DNA of 64,000 bases from Nucisporomicrobium flavum (GCF_016464385.1 NZ_JADMLH010000014.1:1-64000), one strand, 5' to 3'. Positions 55,123-64,000 are shown, counted from the stretch's first letter. Made by a program: numbers and translations. The notes: generated by a model not told the origin, from the sequence alone.

Positions 55123-55959
55123 ATGGGCATGCTGTGCGCGGTCAGCTTCAACCGGTACGGCCGTCTCTACTACCTCGACCCGGGCGAGTTCTCCCCGCAG
55201 GTCGGTGACCGGGTCCTGGTCCCGACCGACGACGGGCCAGAGGTGGCGGAGTGCGTCTGGGCGGCGCAATGGGTCAGCGAGGACACCGACGGTTTCCCCA
55301 AGGTCGCCGGGCTCGCCGACGAACGCGACCTGCGCCGGGACGAACTGTTGAGAAAACGAAAGGCCGAGGCGAAGGTCGCGGCCAAGAAGCTGATCAAGGA
55401 GCACGACCTGCCGATGAAGGTGGTCGCGGTCGACCACGTCCTCGACCAGGCGGGTACGGGTGCCGCCCGCACCACCGTCTACTTCACCGCCCCGCACCGC
55501 GTCGATTTCCGGTCGCTGGTCCGCGACCTCGGGGCGACCCTGCATTGCCGCGTGGAGCTGCGGCAGCTCTCCGCCCGCGACTCGGCCCGCGTCCAGGGCG
55601 GCATCGGCTCCTGCGGCCGCGACCTGTGCTGCGCCACGTTCCTGACCGACTTCGAGCCGGTCACGATCCGCATGGCCAAGGACCAGGATCTGCCGCTCAA
55701 CCCCCTGCGCATCTCGGGCGCGTGCGGCCGGCTGATGTGCTGCCTGAAGTACGAGCACCCGCTGTACCAGAAGTTCCAGGCCTCGGCGCCGGCCGTCGGA
55801 AGCCGCGTCAGCACCCAGGAGGGCGACGGGCGCGTGGTGGCGCACAGCGTGCCGAAGGACGCCGTGGTGGTGCGCATGGACGCGGACGGCTCCCGCTGCT
55901 CGTGCAGCAGGGCCTCGGTCTGCGGCCCCCGCCAGGCCCACGACGAGCACTACGCCTGA
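55123..55959 (+). CDS. ricT: RicT/PSP1-family protein (YaaT-like)
   Basis: A 278-residue PSP1-domain protein. GSCGRDLCCATFLTDF (about residue 162) and SGACGRLMCCLKYEHPLYQK (about 198) are the family's cysteine boxes, which in Bacillus RicT help hold an iron-sulfur cluster. A further CSCSRASVCG lies at the end. RicT relatives act in RNA maturation and development and are commonly encoded near holB, as here, though separated by an insertion of several kilobases. Start ATG at 55123; a second in-frame Met two codons later is equally possible. Confidence 0.88.
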   Translation: MGMLCAVSFNRYGRLYYLDPGEFSPQVGDRVLVPTDDGPEVAECVWAAQWVSEDTDGFPKVAGLADERDLRRDELLRKRKAEAKVAAKKLIKEHDLPMKVVAVDHVLDQAGTGAARTTVYFTAPHRVDFRSLVRDLGATLHCRVELRQLSARDSARVQGGIGSCGRDLCCATFLTDFEPVTIRMAKDQDLPLNPLRISGACGRLMCCLKYEHPLYQKFQASAPAVGSRVSTQEGDGRVVAHSVPKDAVVVRMDADGSRCSCSRASVCGPRQAHDEHYA

Positions 55960-55998
55960 CCCGACCCGCGCTACCCGACCCGACCCGCGCCCACGCAC

Positions 55999-56030
55999 CT
56001 CGGGGAGCCGCAGCCGGCGACGTCCCCGAG
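55999..56030. terminator. Hairpin between convergent ricT and metallophosphoesterase genes
   Basis: CTCGGGGA at 55999-56006 pairs with TCCCCGAG at 56023-56030 around a GC-rich 16-base loop. It lies between two convergent stops and could serve both. Confidence 0.55.
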
Positions 56031-56040
56031 CCGGCACCGG

Positions 56041-57861
56041 CTACGGCAAGGCCCTCGTTTCACCTGCCGGAACCTGAGGTGCGTCCGCGACAGGGCCGTC
56101 CACCAGCACCGGCGGCTCGATCAGCTTCACCGCGAGTGGGTCCGCGGGCTGCAACCAGGGGCTGTCCGGCGCGCCGCCGGGGTCGGCCGTCCAGTGATGG
56201 CAGACGCGGTCCACGCCGATCGGGTACACCGTGAGCGAGCCGTCCGCCGCGATGTGCATGCGGAGGAAGCTCTTCGAATCCTCGATGCCCTGACCCGCGA
56301 ACAGCTCGTTGACGTTGACGTCGAAGAAGCCCGCGATCACCAGGTACAGCGCGAGGAGCTGGGTGGCGACGAACGCGATCACCGGCCCGTAGAGCACCGC
56401 GGCGACGACGAGCGGCCCCGGCCAGGCCCAGTCGTGGAACGGCAGCCGCAGCCACGCCCACGTGCCCCCGGCGGTGAGGGCGATGTGGGCGAAGCCGTGC
56501 AGCAGACCGAAGATCCAGTGCCGGACGTGGTCCGGCTGTCCCGCACCGGGCGGCTGGGCGAAGAGGACCGCGCCGACCAGGATCAGCACCAGCATGAACA
56601 CCAGCGGGATGCTGAACAGGCGCTGGAAGATGCCGCCCTGGCTGGCCGCGCCGGCCATCGCGAGCATCGTCAGCGTGTGGATCAGGCCGAGCATCGTGGC
56701 GAAGCCGGGGTTGCGCGCGGGGATCCGGCGGAACGCTCCCCAGCTCATGCGGCGCGACTCCGCCGCGCCGGGGAAACGGGACACCAGGTCGTAGGTTCGG
56801 CTGCGGCTCGCGCTTCGGGTCAGGGTCTCTTTCGGCGGTACGGTCAGAGCACCCGGCAACTGGTGCGTGGCCAGTAGGTACGCGCCGCCGCCACCGCACG
56901 TGATCAGTTCGCGGTCGGCGCCGGTGTAACGGGCATAGTGGTGCAGGTCGCCGGAGACGAGAAGGCGCACCTGGGCGCCGCTGGGCGCGAGGATGGTCCG
57001 GATGAAGTAGTCGACCGCGTCGTACGCCTCGGGCCTCTTGGCGGCCTTGACCCAGGTCGGTGACGGCGTCATGAGGATGATGCGGTCGTCGGGCCCGAGC
57101 GCCCGCGCGGCCTTCTCGAAGTAGACGAGCTGCGGGTCGTCGATGTACGCCCCGAACTGCTCGTCGATGGCGAACAACCACCAGTTCGAGGGCAGCCGTA
57201 CCGCGAAATACGACCGGCGCTGCTGCGTACGCCATCCGCCGATGTGACCGTCCTGCCGGCGGGCGAACAGCCGCAGGAAAGCGGTGAGCCCGTCGTACCA
57301 GTCGTGGTTGCCGGGCAGCGCGAACAGCGTCGGCCGCGGACCGTCGACCGGCGGCTCCGGCAGCGCGGCCCGGTACGGCCCCTTCATGCGGTTTTCGTAC
57401 TCGTCGCCGCTCGCGACCGGATAGACCTGATCGCCACCCATCAGCAGCAGTTGCCCGCGCGGCAGCTGCCGCCCCTCGACCTCCAGCTCGGGCTGGGCGA
57501 GCAGGTAGGCCACCGAATACGTCGCGTCGAACCCGTCGCCGAGGTCGGCCACATAGTCGAGCCAGAGCTCCCCGTCGGTGCCCGGCGCCTCGAAGGAGTC
57601 GCCGGGCATGGCGTTCTGCAGCTCGCGCTTGTCGAGATAGGCGCCGAAGAGCACCGCGAGCAGCGTCCGCAGGCCGGTGTTGAGCAGCAACAACGGCGCG
57701 AGCCAGCCGACCGGGCGGCGGGGCTTGAAGCCCAGCTCGGACGGATCCATGCTCACCGGCCGCCGGGCGACGGAGGGCTCGGCCTCGGCAGCGCGCGGCC
57801 GTGGGTGCCGGGGAGGCTCTTGATCGGTCACGCATGGCAGAGTAGTCCGGCGGTATGACAT
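56041..57861 (-). CDS. Metallophosphoesterase with membrane segments
   Basis: A 606-residue calcineurin-like phosphoesterase. Metal-binding motifs in order: VADLGDGFDA (about residue 105), LMGGDQVYP (about 140), LPGNHDWYDG (about 183) and SGDLHHYARY (about 303). A hydrophobic N-terminal segment lies near 50-70 and several membrane helices follow at about 395-515, so the protein is membrane-bound. The C-terminal 90 residues are soluble. The substrate is unknown. The GTG at 57831 would give a shorter start; ATG 57861 has AGG only a few bases upstream. Confidence 0.8.
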   Translation of the reverse strand: MSYRRTTLPCVTDQEPPRHPRPRAAEAEPSVARRPVSMDPSELGFKPRRPVGWLAPLLLLNTGLRTLLAVLFGAYLDKRELQNAMPGDSFEAPGTDGELWLDYVADLGDGFDATYSVAYLLAQPELEVEGRQLPRGQLLLMGGDQVYPVASGDEYENRMKGPYRAALPEPPVDGPRPTLFALPGNHDWYDGLTAFLRLFARRQDGHIGGWRTQQRRSYFAVRLPSNWWLFAIDEQFGAYIDDPQLVYFEKAARALGPDDRIILMTPSPTWVKAAKRPEAYDAVDYFIRTILAPSGAQVRLLVSGDLHHYARYTGADRELITCGGGGAYLLATHQLPGALTVPPKETLTRSASRSRTYDLVSRFPGAAESRRMSWGAFRRIPARNPGFATMLGLIHTLTMLAMAGAASQGGIFQRLFSIPLVFMLVLILVGAVLFAQPPGAGQPDHVRHWIFGLLHGFAHIALTAGGTWAWLRLPFHDWAWPGPLVVAAVLYGPVIAFVATQLLALYLVIAGFFDVNVNELFAGQGIEDSKSFLRMHIAADGSLTVYPIGVDRVCHHWTADPGGAPDSPWLQPADPLAVKLIEPPVLVDGPVADAPQVPAGETRALP

Positions 57862-57937
57862 CGCCTGTCCGGTTCGGCGCGCCCGGGCGCACCCATCGCG
57901 GACGATCGCGGGGCATGCCGTACACTTCTGTACCGTT

Positions 57938-58011
57938 GCCGCCTTAGCTCAGTCGGCTAGAGCGACGCACTCGTAATGCGTAGGTCGACGGTTCGATTCC
58001 GTCAGGCGGCT
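57938..58011 (+). tRNA. tRNA-Thr (anticodon CGT)
   Basis: Full cloverleaf: acceptor GCCGCCT pairs with AGGCGGC, D arm with AGCTCAGTCGG, anticodon stem ACGCA/TGCGT with loop CTCGTAA (anticodon CGT at 57972-57974), and TPsiC arm with GGTTCGATTCC. The 3' CCA is not encoded. A -10-like TACACT lies at 57921-57926. The threonine identity follows from the CGT anticodon, which reads ACG. Confidence 0.95.
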
Positions 58012-58017
58012 CAGAAC

Positions 58018-58046
58018 GAAAGCCCAGGTCATCGACCTGGGCTTTC
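58018..58046 (+). terminator. Terminator after tRNA-Thr
   Basis: GAAAGCCCAGGTC pairs perfectly with GACCTGGGCTTTC around a three-base gap, giving a 12-13-bp stem that starts 7 bases after the tRNA. Confidence 0.85.
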
Positions 58047-58048
58047 GA

Positions 58049-58090
58049 CGTTGTTGCGGCTGGACGGGCCGTTGTTGCGGCTGGACGGGC
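58049..58090 (+). repeat. Exact 21-bp tandem repeat after the tRNA terminator
   Basis: CGTTGTTGCGGCTGGACGGGC is present twice, head to tail (58049-58069 and 58070-58090), immediately after the tRNA terminator. Confidence 0.85.
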
Positions 58091-58217
58091 GCTGCGGGCG
58101 GCTCGGCGGAGCCGGATCATGCCGGCCCCGGTGCGGTGAACGGTGCGCCGGCGATCGGGAATGGCGAGTCGTCGGATTTCAGTCGTTGTACATCGGGTTC
58201 CGTTCCAGACGAGCCCG

Positions 58218-59069
58218 TCACGGACTCTTGGTCGTACGGTATTCCGGCCAGGTCCATTCTATGGCGTACGTACGCCCGGGCTTCGGCTTCTCCACGTGCA
58301 GCTTCGCCTGATGTTCACTCGAGTCGTACTGGATCTCCAGCAGGCGCGCCGAGCTCGAATCGGTCATGGCGTTCGGGCGTTCCACGGCCCAGATGTTCTT
58401 CTGGCTGGGGCCGGCGGCCGGGAAATTGACGATCAACGTCAACTCCTTCATCGGACGGCGGACGGTCTTCGTCACCTGGAAATCCATCCGGCGGTGGGGG
58501 TCCTCCACCTCCTGGCGCACCGTGATGCGGGCGGTCTCGCCCGGCTGCAGCGGCCTGATCAGTTTGACGTAGTAGTACGTCCAGCCCTCGTACGTCATGT
58601 CGGGGTGGGTCAGCAGGATCTGGGTGGGCTCGACCAGGGACAGCCGGACCTCTCCGTCGCCGCTGTAGCGGTACTTGGCCTCGAACAGGCCGACGTTCCC
58701 GCGGACCGCCTCGATCGTCGTTTCGATGTCCTGCCGCTGGCGGCCGGCGTCGGCGGCATCGAACGTGTAGGTGTACGTCGTGGCGCGGATCCGGTATCCC
58801 AGGGGTGGCACGGACGAGACGACGTGCCGCCGATGGATGATCATGGTCGCGGGGACGGCCAGCACCGCCGTCAGCATCACGGCTGCGGCGTACCCGGCAT
58901 GGGGGACGGCGGCGGCGAGATAAATGGCCGTCGCGCCGACGACCGCCAGAATTCCGGCCACCCAAATGGCATTCCGTATTGCGGACACGTAACCCGATGC
59001 CTCGAGAACCTTCTTCGGTATCAGGGCTGTCACTCGTGCCTCGCAATCCGGACGACCGGCGCTGTTCAT
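58218..59069 (-). CDS. Hypothetical membrane protein
   Basis: A 283-residue protein. Two transmembrane segments lie near residues 33-55 and 58-78 (IWVAGILAVVGATAIYLAAA and a second hydrophobic stretch). The C-terminal 190 residues form a soluble beta-rich domain with two or more repeated strands, including VGLFEAKYRYSGDGEVRLSL and MTYEGWTYYYVKLIRPLQPG. No family recognised. The ATG at 59069 is chosen over a longer open frame to 59186, since the added residues look non-coding. Confidence 0.65.
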   Translation of the reverse strand: MNSAGRPDCEARVTALIPKKVLEASGYVSAIRNAIWVAGILAVVGATAIYLAAAVPHAGYAAAVMLTAVLAVPATMIIHRRHVVSSVPPLGYRIRATTYTYTFDAADAGRQRQDIETTIEAVRGNVGLFEAKYRYSGDGEVRLSLVEPTQILLTHPDMTYEGWTYYYVKLIRPLQPGETARITVRQEVEDPHRRMDFQVTKTVRRPMKELTLIVNFPAAGPSQKNIWAVERPNAMTDSSSARLLEIQYDSSEHQAKLHVEKPKPGRTYAIEWTWPEYRTTKSP

Positions 59070-60801
59070 GATTGATCTCGAGCGGGCTCGGGCGGCTCGG
59101 TGTGATCCGGGCGTCGAGAATACGACCAGAACCAATCGATACTGCGGCATCGCACGAGCGGGGGTCAACCAGGTCGTCTTCAACACGACCGCGTACTTGC
59201 GCTCCGGCTCATTTCCTCCTCGGGGGAGGTTCGGATCTCGCGCCCCGCCCGGCGATCACCGGCGGTCTATGGCTGGTCGTGCTGACCGCCCGACGCTGGG
59301 CGCCCGGAGGGCCGATCTGCCCATCCGCAGCTGAATGTCAGTCAGCAACCGGACAACTCGCGAGAACGACGGTTGATTCGCAACGCTCGTCTCATTTGGC
59401 GATAAGGTGCGGATGCAAGGACGTACGCACGTTCGCGTGCACGTGCTTGGTAACGTTCAGATAACTATCTCGTGAGGGGGGTCTAGTCACCCGTACCCCG
59501 TGCGTGATCAACTCTTCCGTTCTCGATACGGTTGCCGGGTTCGTGCACCAGAATCGGGTGGCGAATGCGAAAGAGGTTCCATCGCCTCGCTGACTGCTGC
59601 AACAGTCAGTGTGCCAAGGCAACAGAACCTCTTCCGGTTACTGCCTCGCCTGGCCGATCATGCGACCGGTTGGGCGGGGCACCATCCGTGCGAAGCGCTC
59701 AGGATCGAACAGTCCGGCGTCAATGCATCAACGATCGGACACCCTGCGAGAACCGGATCGGCGAACTTCCCCTGCCGGCCCTCACGCGGCTCTTCCTGCA
59801 TATCGTTTTCCACGGATTTCTCTCCCTTCCATGCGCCATCGCCACGTCGGTGATGGCGATGTCTCTGCGATGCCGTGCCTTGAGCGCGGCTGCGGAAGAG
59901 GAGAGGGGTCGTGCTTATCCCAGTCGGATCACCCTTCTGCGTTCGTGTTCGGAGAACACGCCGGGCGGTGCCGGATGTGACCGACGGAGCTTGTTCCCGG
60001 GCGCGATCGGTCCCGGGCGGAACTGCTTCCGCGGATGGCGATGGGCCGGAGCCCCGCCTCTGGCGGAGCCTAGAGTGTGCCGTGCGCGTCCTGGTACGAC
60101 ACGCCCGACTCGGTGCTCCCGGCTCGATTCACGCTCAGGGGTTACCCGGCCGTGATCGTGGGACGCGGAGCTCACAGGGTATTCGATGAAGCCGGGCTTG
60201 CAGGGCGCACCGAGGCGCACGCGGTCGCGTGTGGCGGTCGGCGGACTACCTCGAGCCATGCATCCTTCATCGTTGAAGTGATGTGTGGGCATTCAGCGTG
60301 CGACCTCGCTGACTGCCAGTACGCACCCAGCGAGGTCGCGCGCCACTCTACTCATCGTCATATCAGAACGAGCGGCCGCCTGCGCAACGTTCATCGAAAA
60401 GAGATATGTCGCGTCCCCGGAACTATCGGTGACGGTTCGTGGCTCCCGTGCGACCGCGGCGGCCGTCCACTCCGGTCGTTCGCGACCGCCCGCCGCAGAG
60501 CCCGTGTCACCTGATTGAAGACGCGCGCGGTAACGCCGTCCACAGTGGGCGGTGAACCGCTGCGGGGACGGCAGCGTTCGATGTGAACCCGCCGGCAAGC
60601 CCGGCGGCCGCTCGACAAGCCAGTGGCGGGGGGGCCGGGGGGGGGGGGGGGGGGGGGGGGTGGGTGGGGGGGGGGGGGGGGGGGGGGGGGGGGGTCGCCC
60701 CCCCGCGGGGGGTTCGGGTTTCACCCGGGGGGGGCCCCCCCCCCCCCCCCGAAGCCGTTGTGGGCGCTCGACCGAGACCGCGCGGGCCCGGCTACAGGTG
60801 T
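59070..60801. other. Stretch of 1.7 kb without a supported gene
   Basis: All open frames here are short and lack family motifs or ribosome sites. An inverted repeat lies at 60300-60339 (GCGACCTCGCTG with its complement, 16-base loop). Long G and C homopolymers lie at 60637-60750. The region separates the unknown membrane protein from the glycosidase gene. Confidence 0.5.
60637..60750. repeat. Long G and C homopolymer tracts
   Basis: Runs of 24 G (60637-60660) and 29 G (60666-60694) are separated by TGGGT. After a few short C and G runs comes a run of 16 C (60735-60750). The length and purity are unusual even for this genome and could be a sequencing or assembly artefact. Confidence 0.9.
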
Positions 60802-63549
60802 CTAGCCCAGCGGATTTGTGTTGGACCAGGTGGCGTCGGCGGTGTAGCTGGATGGGTTGTCCCAGGGGTTGCCGCCGGGGGTGGTGGCGATGTAGACGGC
60901 TTCTGCGTAGTGGCGCCAGTAGTAGCCCGGATAGTTGAAGGACTCCAGGGACACGTTGGCTGTGCCGCCGTTCAGGGGTGGTTGGGCGCAGAAGGTGGCG
61001 TCTTGTTGGAAGGTGGTGGTGTTGTCGTTCGAGGACTTTTGGAGGCGGTAACCGGCGTGGCGGAGGTATTGGCCTGGGAAGTTGACCGATTCGAAGGAGT
61101 AGCAGCTGGTGTCGGCGAAGCCTGCGCGGACTGTGAAGGTGGCGTCGGCGCGGTCGGTGGCTGGGCTGGTCGTGGTGATGACGTCGGTGCGGGCGAGGTT
61201 GTCGCGGTGGCGCAGGTAGCGGGTGTCGAAGCCCGGGGTGGTGACCTTGAAGGAGCGGTTCTGGCCTGTGGGGAGGTCGGCGCCGCTGCGCCAGAGGGGG
61301 GTGGAGATTGCCCAGGTGGCGTCGTCGTTGAAGGTGCCGCCCGTGTTCTGATCCATCCAGACTTCTTCGTTGCGGTGGCGCATGAAGTAGCCGGGCAGGT
61401 TGGAGGCTTCCAGGGAGGTGCCGCCGCCGGAGAGGCCGGGGCGGGCGCAGAAGGTGGCGTCCGCGTTGAAGGTGCCGCCGGTGTTGGCTTCGGTGTAGAC
61501 GCGGTACGCGCGGTGGCGCAGGTAGCGGCCGGGGAAGTTGCGCGACTCGAAGGAGTAGCAGGCGGTGTTGGAGAGGCCGGGGCGTACGGAGAACGTGGCG
61601 TCCTGGCGGTCCGTGGTGGCGCTGGAGGTGGAGATGACGTCGGTACGGGCAGCGCCGTCACGGTGGCGCAGGTAGCGGTTCGTGTAGCCGGGTGTGGTGA
61701 CGCGCAGTGAGGCGAGCTTGTTCGTGGAGAGCGTGGTGCCGTTGGCCGCCCCGAGGACCCGCAGGTTCACGTCGCGTACCCGGGCGAAGTCCATCTTGCG
61801 GATCTGCCGGTCGTACGTGAAGAAGCCGTTGAGCTCCTCCTCCACGTCCGTCGGTTCGGTGTAGACGGAACCGGAGAGGCCGTTGCCGTTAATCAGGTCG
61901 ACGAGCTTGCTGGTGATCTGGAGGTAGCGGTTCGTCAACGCGGTCGAGTCGGGGAGCCACTCGTACGCGAACTTGCCGCTGGTCGGCCACTCGTGACCGG
62001 AGACGCGCAGGCCGAGGCCGCCGTACTCGCCGTTGACCGCGATGCGGGTGGCGCTCGGGGCGCGGGTGATGCCGGGGCCGACGTACATGTGGTCGTCGAT
62101 CACGTCGCCGTTGCCCGGGTCCGGGTCGGAGTCGCAGCAGTTCGAGCCGGAGTTGTGGTTCACCAGGCGGGTGGGGTCCCAGCCCTTGACCAGGTCGGCG
62201 ATGCGGCCGGCGTCGTACTCGCCCCAGCCCTCGTTGAACGGCACCCACTGCACGATCGACGTGATGCCCTTGTGCTCGTCGATCATCTCCTTGAGTTCCT
62301 TCTCGAACCGCTGCCGCCCGACGGTCGACGGCTCCCGGCCGCTGGCCAGCGCGGGCATGTCCTGCCAGACCATCAGCCCGAGGCGGTCGGCGTGGTAGAA
62401 CCAGCGGTCGCTCTCGACCTTGATGTGCTTGCGGACCATGGTGAAGCCGAGCGCCTTCTGCTGTTCCAGGTCGAACGCCAGCGCCGCATCCGTGGGCGCG
62501 GTGGAGATGCCGTCCGGCCAGTAGCCCTGGTCGAGCGTGCCGAGCTGGAAGACGAACTTGCCGTTGAGCGTCGGGCGCAGCACGCCGCCGAGCATCGCCT
62601 TGCCGAGCGAGCGCATGCCGAAGTAGCCGCCGACGGCGTCACCGCCGGCCATGGTCACCCTGAGCGTGTAGAGGAACGGGTCGTCGGGCGACCAGAGCCG
62701 GGCGTTGGGTACGGGGATCCGGAAGCTGCTGCCCACGGTGCCGCTCGCCGTGCCCACCACGGTGCTGCCGTTGAGCACCTGCGCGGTCACGCTCGCGCCG
62801 GCCTGGGTGCCCTGCACGACGAGGTCCAGCGCGCCGGCCGCGACGTTGGGCGTCGTGTCCAGCCGGGTGATCCGCTGCGCCGTGGTCGGCTCGAGCCAGA
62901 CGGTCTGCCAGATGCCGGACGACGGGGTGTACCAGATGCCGCCGCGGTTGGTGCGCTGCTTGCCGACCGGGATGTCCTGGTTGTTGGTGGGATCCCAGAC
63001 GCCGACGATGATCTCGTTGGCGCCGGCGCGCAGCGCGCTCGTGACGTCGTACGAGAACTTGTCGTAGCCGCCCTCGTGGGCGCCGAGCAGCGTGCCGTTC
63101 ACCCAGACCTTGGACTGCCAGTCGACCGCGCCGAAGTTGAGCTGCACGTTGCGGCCGGCCCACGCGGCGGGGACGGTGAACGTCCGCCGGTAGTACATGT
63201 AGTCCTCGTGCCGCATGATCCCGGAGAGAGCGCTCTCGATCGGGTACGGGACGAGCACCTCCTCGCCGAGGTTGGTGCCGACCGGCGGCGTGTTGATGTT
63301 CGCGGCGCCGGCGAACTGCCAGGTGCCGTTGAGGCTCTGCCAGTCGGGGCGGGTCAGCTGCGGCCGCGGGTACTCCGGGAGCGGGTTCGTCGTGGACACC
63401 TGGCCGGTCCACGGCGTGCTCAGCGGCGGGGGCTTCGGGGCGGCCGACGCGGGGGACTGAGTGGCGAGGGCCGTGCCGGACGAGGCGGTCAGCGCGGCGG
63501 TGGTCAGGGCGAGGAGGCGTCGCCACGATCCGGGTCGATGTTCGGTCAC
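60802..63549 (-). CDS. Secreted GH2-family glycoside hydrolase with two AbfB-like modules
   Basis: A 915-residue secreted enzyme. The start GTG at 63549 has AAGGAG 7 bases upstream and opens a signal peptide (LLALTTAALTASSGTALA). The N-terminal GH2 sugar-binding domain (about 60-190, RPDWQSLNGTWQFAGAANIN) is followed by an Ig-like domain and a TIM barrel. The acid/base Glu is in VPFNEGWGEYD (about 435) and the likely nucleophile in VNGEYGG (about 503). Two AbfB (arabinose-binding) modules follow at about 613-745 and 765-915, each with TTPGxxxRYLRHRD. It probably degrades plant polysaccharide. It is on the same strand as a sugar-binding transport gene. Confidence 0.88.
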   Translation of the reverse strand: MTEHRPGSWRRLLALTTAALTASSGTALATQSPASAAPKPPPLSTPWTGQVSTTNPLPEYPRPQLTRPDWQSLNGTWQFAGAANINTPPVGTNLGEEVLVPYPIESALSGIMRHEDYMYYRRTFTVPAAWAGRNVQLNFGAVDWQSKVWVNGTLLGAHEGGYDKFSYDVTSALRAGANEIIVGVWDPTNNQDIPVGKQRTNRGGIWYTPSSGIWQTVWLEPTTAQRITRLDTTPNVAAGALDLVVQGTQAGASVTAQVLNGSTVVGTASGTVGSSFRIPVPNARLWSPDDPFLYTLRVTMAGGDAVGGYFGMRSLGKAMLGGVLRPTLNGKFVFQLGTLDQGYWPDGISTAPTDAALAFDLEQQKALGFTMVRKHIKVESDRWFYHADRLGLMVWQDMPALASGREPSTVGRQRFEKELKEMIDEHKGITSIVQWVPFNEGWGEYDAGRIADLVKGWDPTRLVNHNSGSNCCDSDPDPGNGDVIDDHMYVGPGITRAPSATRIAVNGEYGGLGLRVSGHEWPTSGKFAYEWLPDSTALTNRYLQITSKLVDLINGNGLSGSVYTEPTDVEEELNGFFTYDRQIRKMDFARVRDVNLRVLGAANGTTLSTNKLASLRVTTPGYTNRYLRHRDGAARTDVISTSSATTDRQDATFSVRPGLSNTACYSFESRNFPGRYLRHRAYRVYTEANTGGTFNADATFCARPGLSGGGTSLEASNLPGYFMRHRNEEVWMDQNTGGTFNDDATWAISTPLWRSGADLPTGQNRSFKVTTPGFDTRYLRHRDNLARTDVITTTSPATDRADATFTVRAGFADTSCYSFESVNFPGQYLRHAGYRLQKSSNDNTTTFQQDATFCAQPPLNGGTANVSLESFNYPGYYWRHYAEAVYIATTPGGNPWDNPSSYTADATWSNTNPLG

Positions 63550-63591
63550 GTTCGTTCTCCTTCGGGGGCAGGAGCGTGGGGGGAAACGACG

Positions 63592-63627
63592 CACGGCGGC
63601 GTCGGAGGGGGATCCGACGCCGCCGTG
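63592..63627 (-). terminator. Strong hairpin between the ABC binding-protein and GH2 genes
   Basis: CACGGCGGCGTCGGA pairs perfectly with its complement at 63613-63627 (15-bp stem, 6-base loop). It lies after the stop of the substrate-binding-protein gene and 43 bases before the GH2 start, so it should end or reduce readthrough from the transporter operon. Confidence 0.8.
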
Positions 63628-63643
63628 GCTGTGCTCGTCCGCG

Positions 63644-64000
63644 TCAGTACGCGCTGTTCAAGTCGCTCTTGGCGTTGCTCTGGTCGTACTCGCGGTCGCT
63701 GATGATGATGTCCTCGGGGATCGGCTCACCGTTGAAGAACTTGGTGGCCGTCTCGAAGGCGAGCGGGCCGAACCGCGGGTTCGACTCGATGACCGAGTAG
63801 ATCCAGCCGTCCACGATGCCCTGGACCGCGCCCTTGGTGCCGTCGATCGTGACGATCTTGACGTCGCCCTTGTTCTTGCCGGCGCTCTTGAGGGCCACCT
63901 CGGCGCCCAGCGCCATCTCGTCGTTCTCGGCGTAGATGCCGTTGATGTCCGAGTTGGACTGCAGCAGCTGCTCGGAGACCTTCTGGCCCTCCTCGCGGGA
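63644..64000 (-). CDS. Sugar ABC transporter substrate-binding protein, C-terminal part
   Basis: The 5' end is outside the window. The visible 118 residues contain QSNSDINGIYAENDEMALGA, VKIVTIDGTKGAVQGIVDG and FETATKFFNGEPIPED, typical of RbsB-like periplasmic sugar-binding proteins (fold-type I). It would capture a sugar for import. Its position next to a GH2 glycosidase suggests a shared carbohydrate-use locus, with a strong hairpin between the two. Confidence 0.88.
   Translation of the reverse strand, partial: SREEGQKVSEQLLQSNSDINGIYAENDEMALGAEVALKSAGKNKGDVKIVTIDGTKGAVQGIVDGWIYSVIESNPRFGPLAFETATKFFNGEPIPEDIIISDREYDQSNAKSDLNSAY

Noticed and set aside
58049..58090. 21-bp repeat after tRNA-Thr as an integration (att) site
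   Set aside because: The repeat does not copy any part of the tRNA gene, and no integrase is nearby.
59532..60155. Plus-strand frame of 207 codons in the right-hand gap
   Set aside because: Overlaps other open frames, lacks motifs and ribosome site.

Overview
This is very GC-rich DNA with actinobacterial gene style: GTG starts, ATGA/GTGA gene overlaps, a Lys/Ala-rich tail on topoisomerase I and Tad pilin-like genes. Gene order on the right (MrfA-type helicase, BldG-like STAS protein, anti-sigma-like ATPase, H+-pyrophosphatase, topA, tmk, holB) matches the chromosomal core I know from Streptomyces. Gene content and style suggest a Micromonosporaceae member such as Actinoplanes, but the genus is inference.

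Left part (1-26.1 kb): an accessory island. It opens with a truncated IS5-type transposase that needs a -1 frameshift. Next come two putative defence cassettes transcribed away from a shared 200-bp intergenic region. Leftwards (8130 to 936) lies a three-gene pPIWI_RE island: a nuclease with a zinc ribbon, a large SF2 helicase and a PIWI/Argonaute-like protein, all with overlapping stop and start codons. Rightwards (8333 to 16124) lie an SF2 helicase, a membrane-anchored Mrr-like nuclease and a complete TerY-P triad (vWA protein, PP2C phosphatase, protein kinase). After 1.7 kb without a convincing gene comes a Tn7-like transposition module: tniQ, a fused tnsA-tnsB, tnsC and a second tniQ. I see no CRISPR array or cas gene. 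The likely right end of the element (TACTGACA motifs, last one ending at 26084) abuts a cpaF/tadA gene that has lost everything but its C-terminus. The insertion therefore seems to have destroyed the pilus motor gene. No matching left end was found, so the two cassettes may be transposon cargo.

Middle part (26.1-34.3 kb): the rest of the Tad pilus operon (tadB, a small coupled ORF, tadC, Flp-like pilin, TadE-like and TadF/Rv3654c-like proteins), a membrane protein with a chemoreceptor-type signalling domain, an MrfA/YprA-type helicase, and a bldG-like anti-anti-sigma factor with its anti-sigma-like partner.

Right part (34.3-58 kb): housekeeping genes: H+-pyrophosphatase, a lipoprotein, topA, and the replication-linked set MFS-thymidylate kinase fusion, holB and a ricT-like gene. 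Between topA and tmk lies a metabolic insert (VOC protein, WYL regulator, sugar-lactone oxidase, TetR regulator, PLP-dependent aldolase/deaminase). Between holB and ricT lie two DnaA-box-like sites, a YbaB-like protein, two small type VII secretion-like proteins and an LPXTG-anchored protein. A metallophosphoesterase and tRNA-Thr(CGT) follow.

Far right (58-64 kb): an unknown membrane protein, a 1.7-kb stretch without genes that includes long G and C homopolymers (possibly an assembly fault), a secreted GH2 glycosidase with two AbfB-like modules, and the 3' part of a sugar ABC transporter binding protein.
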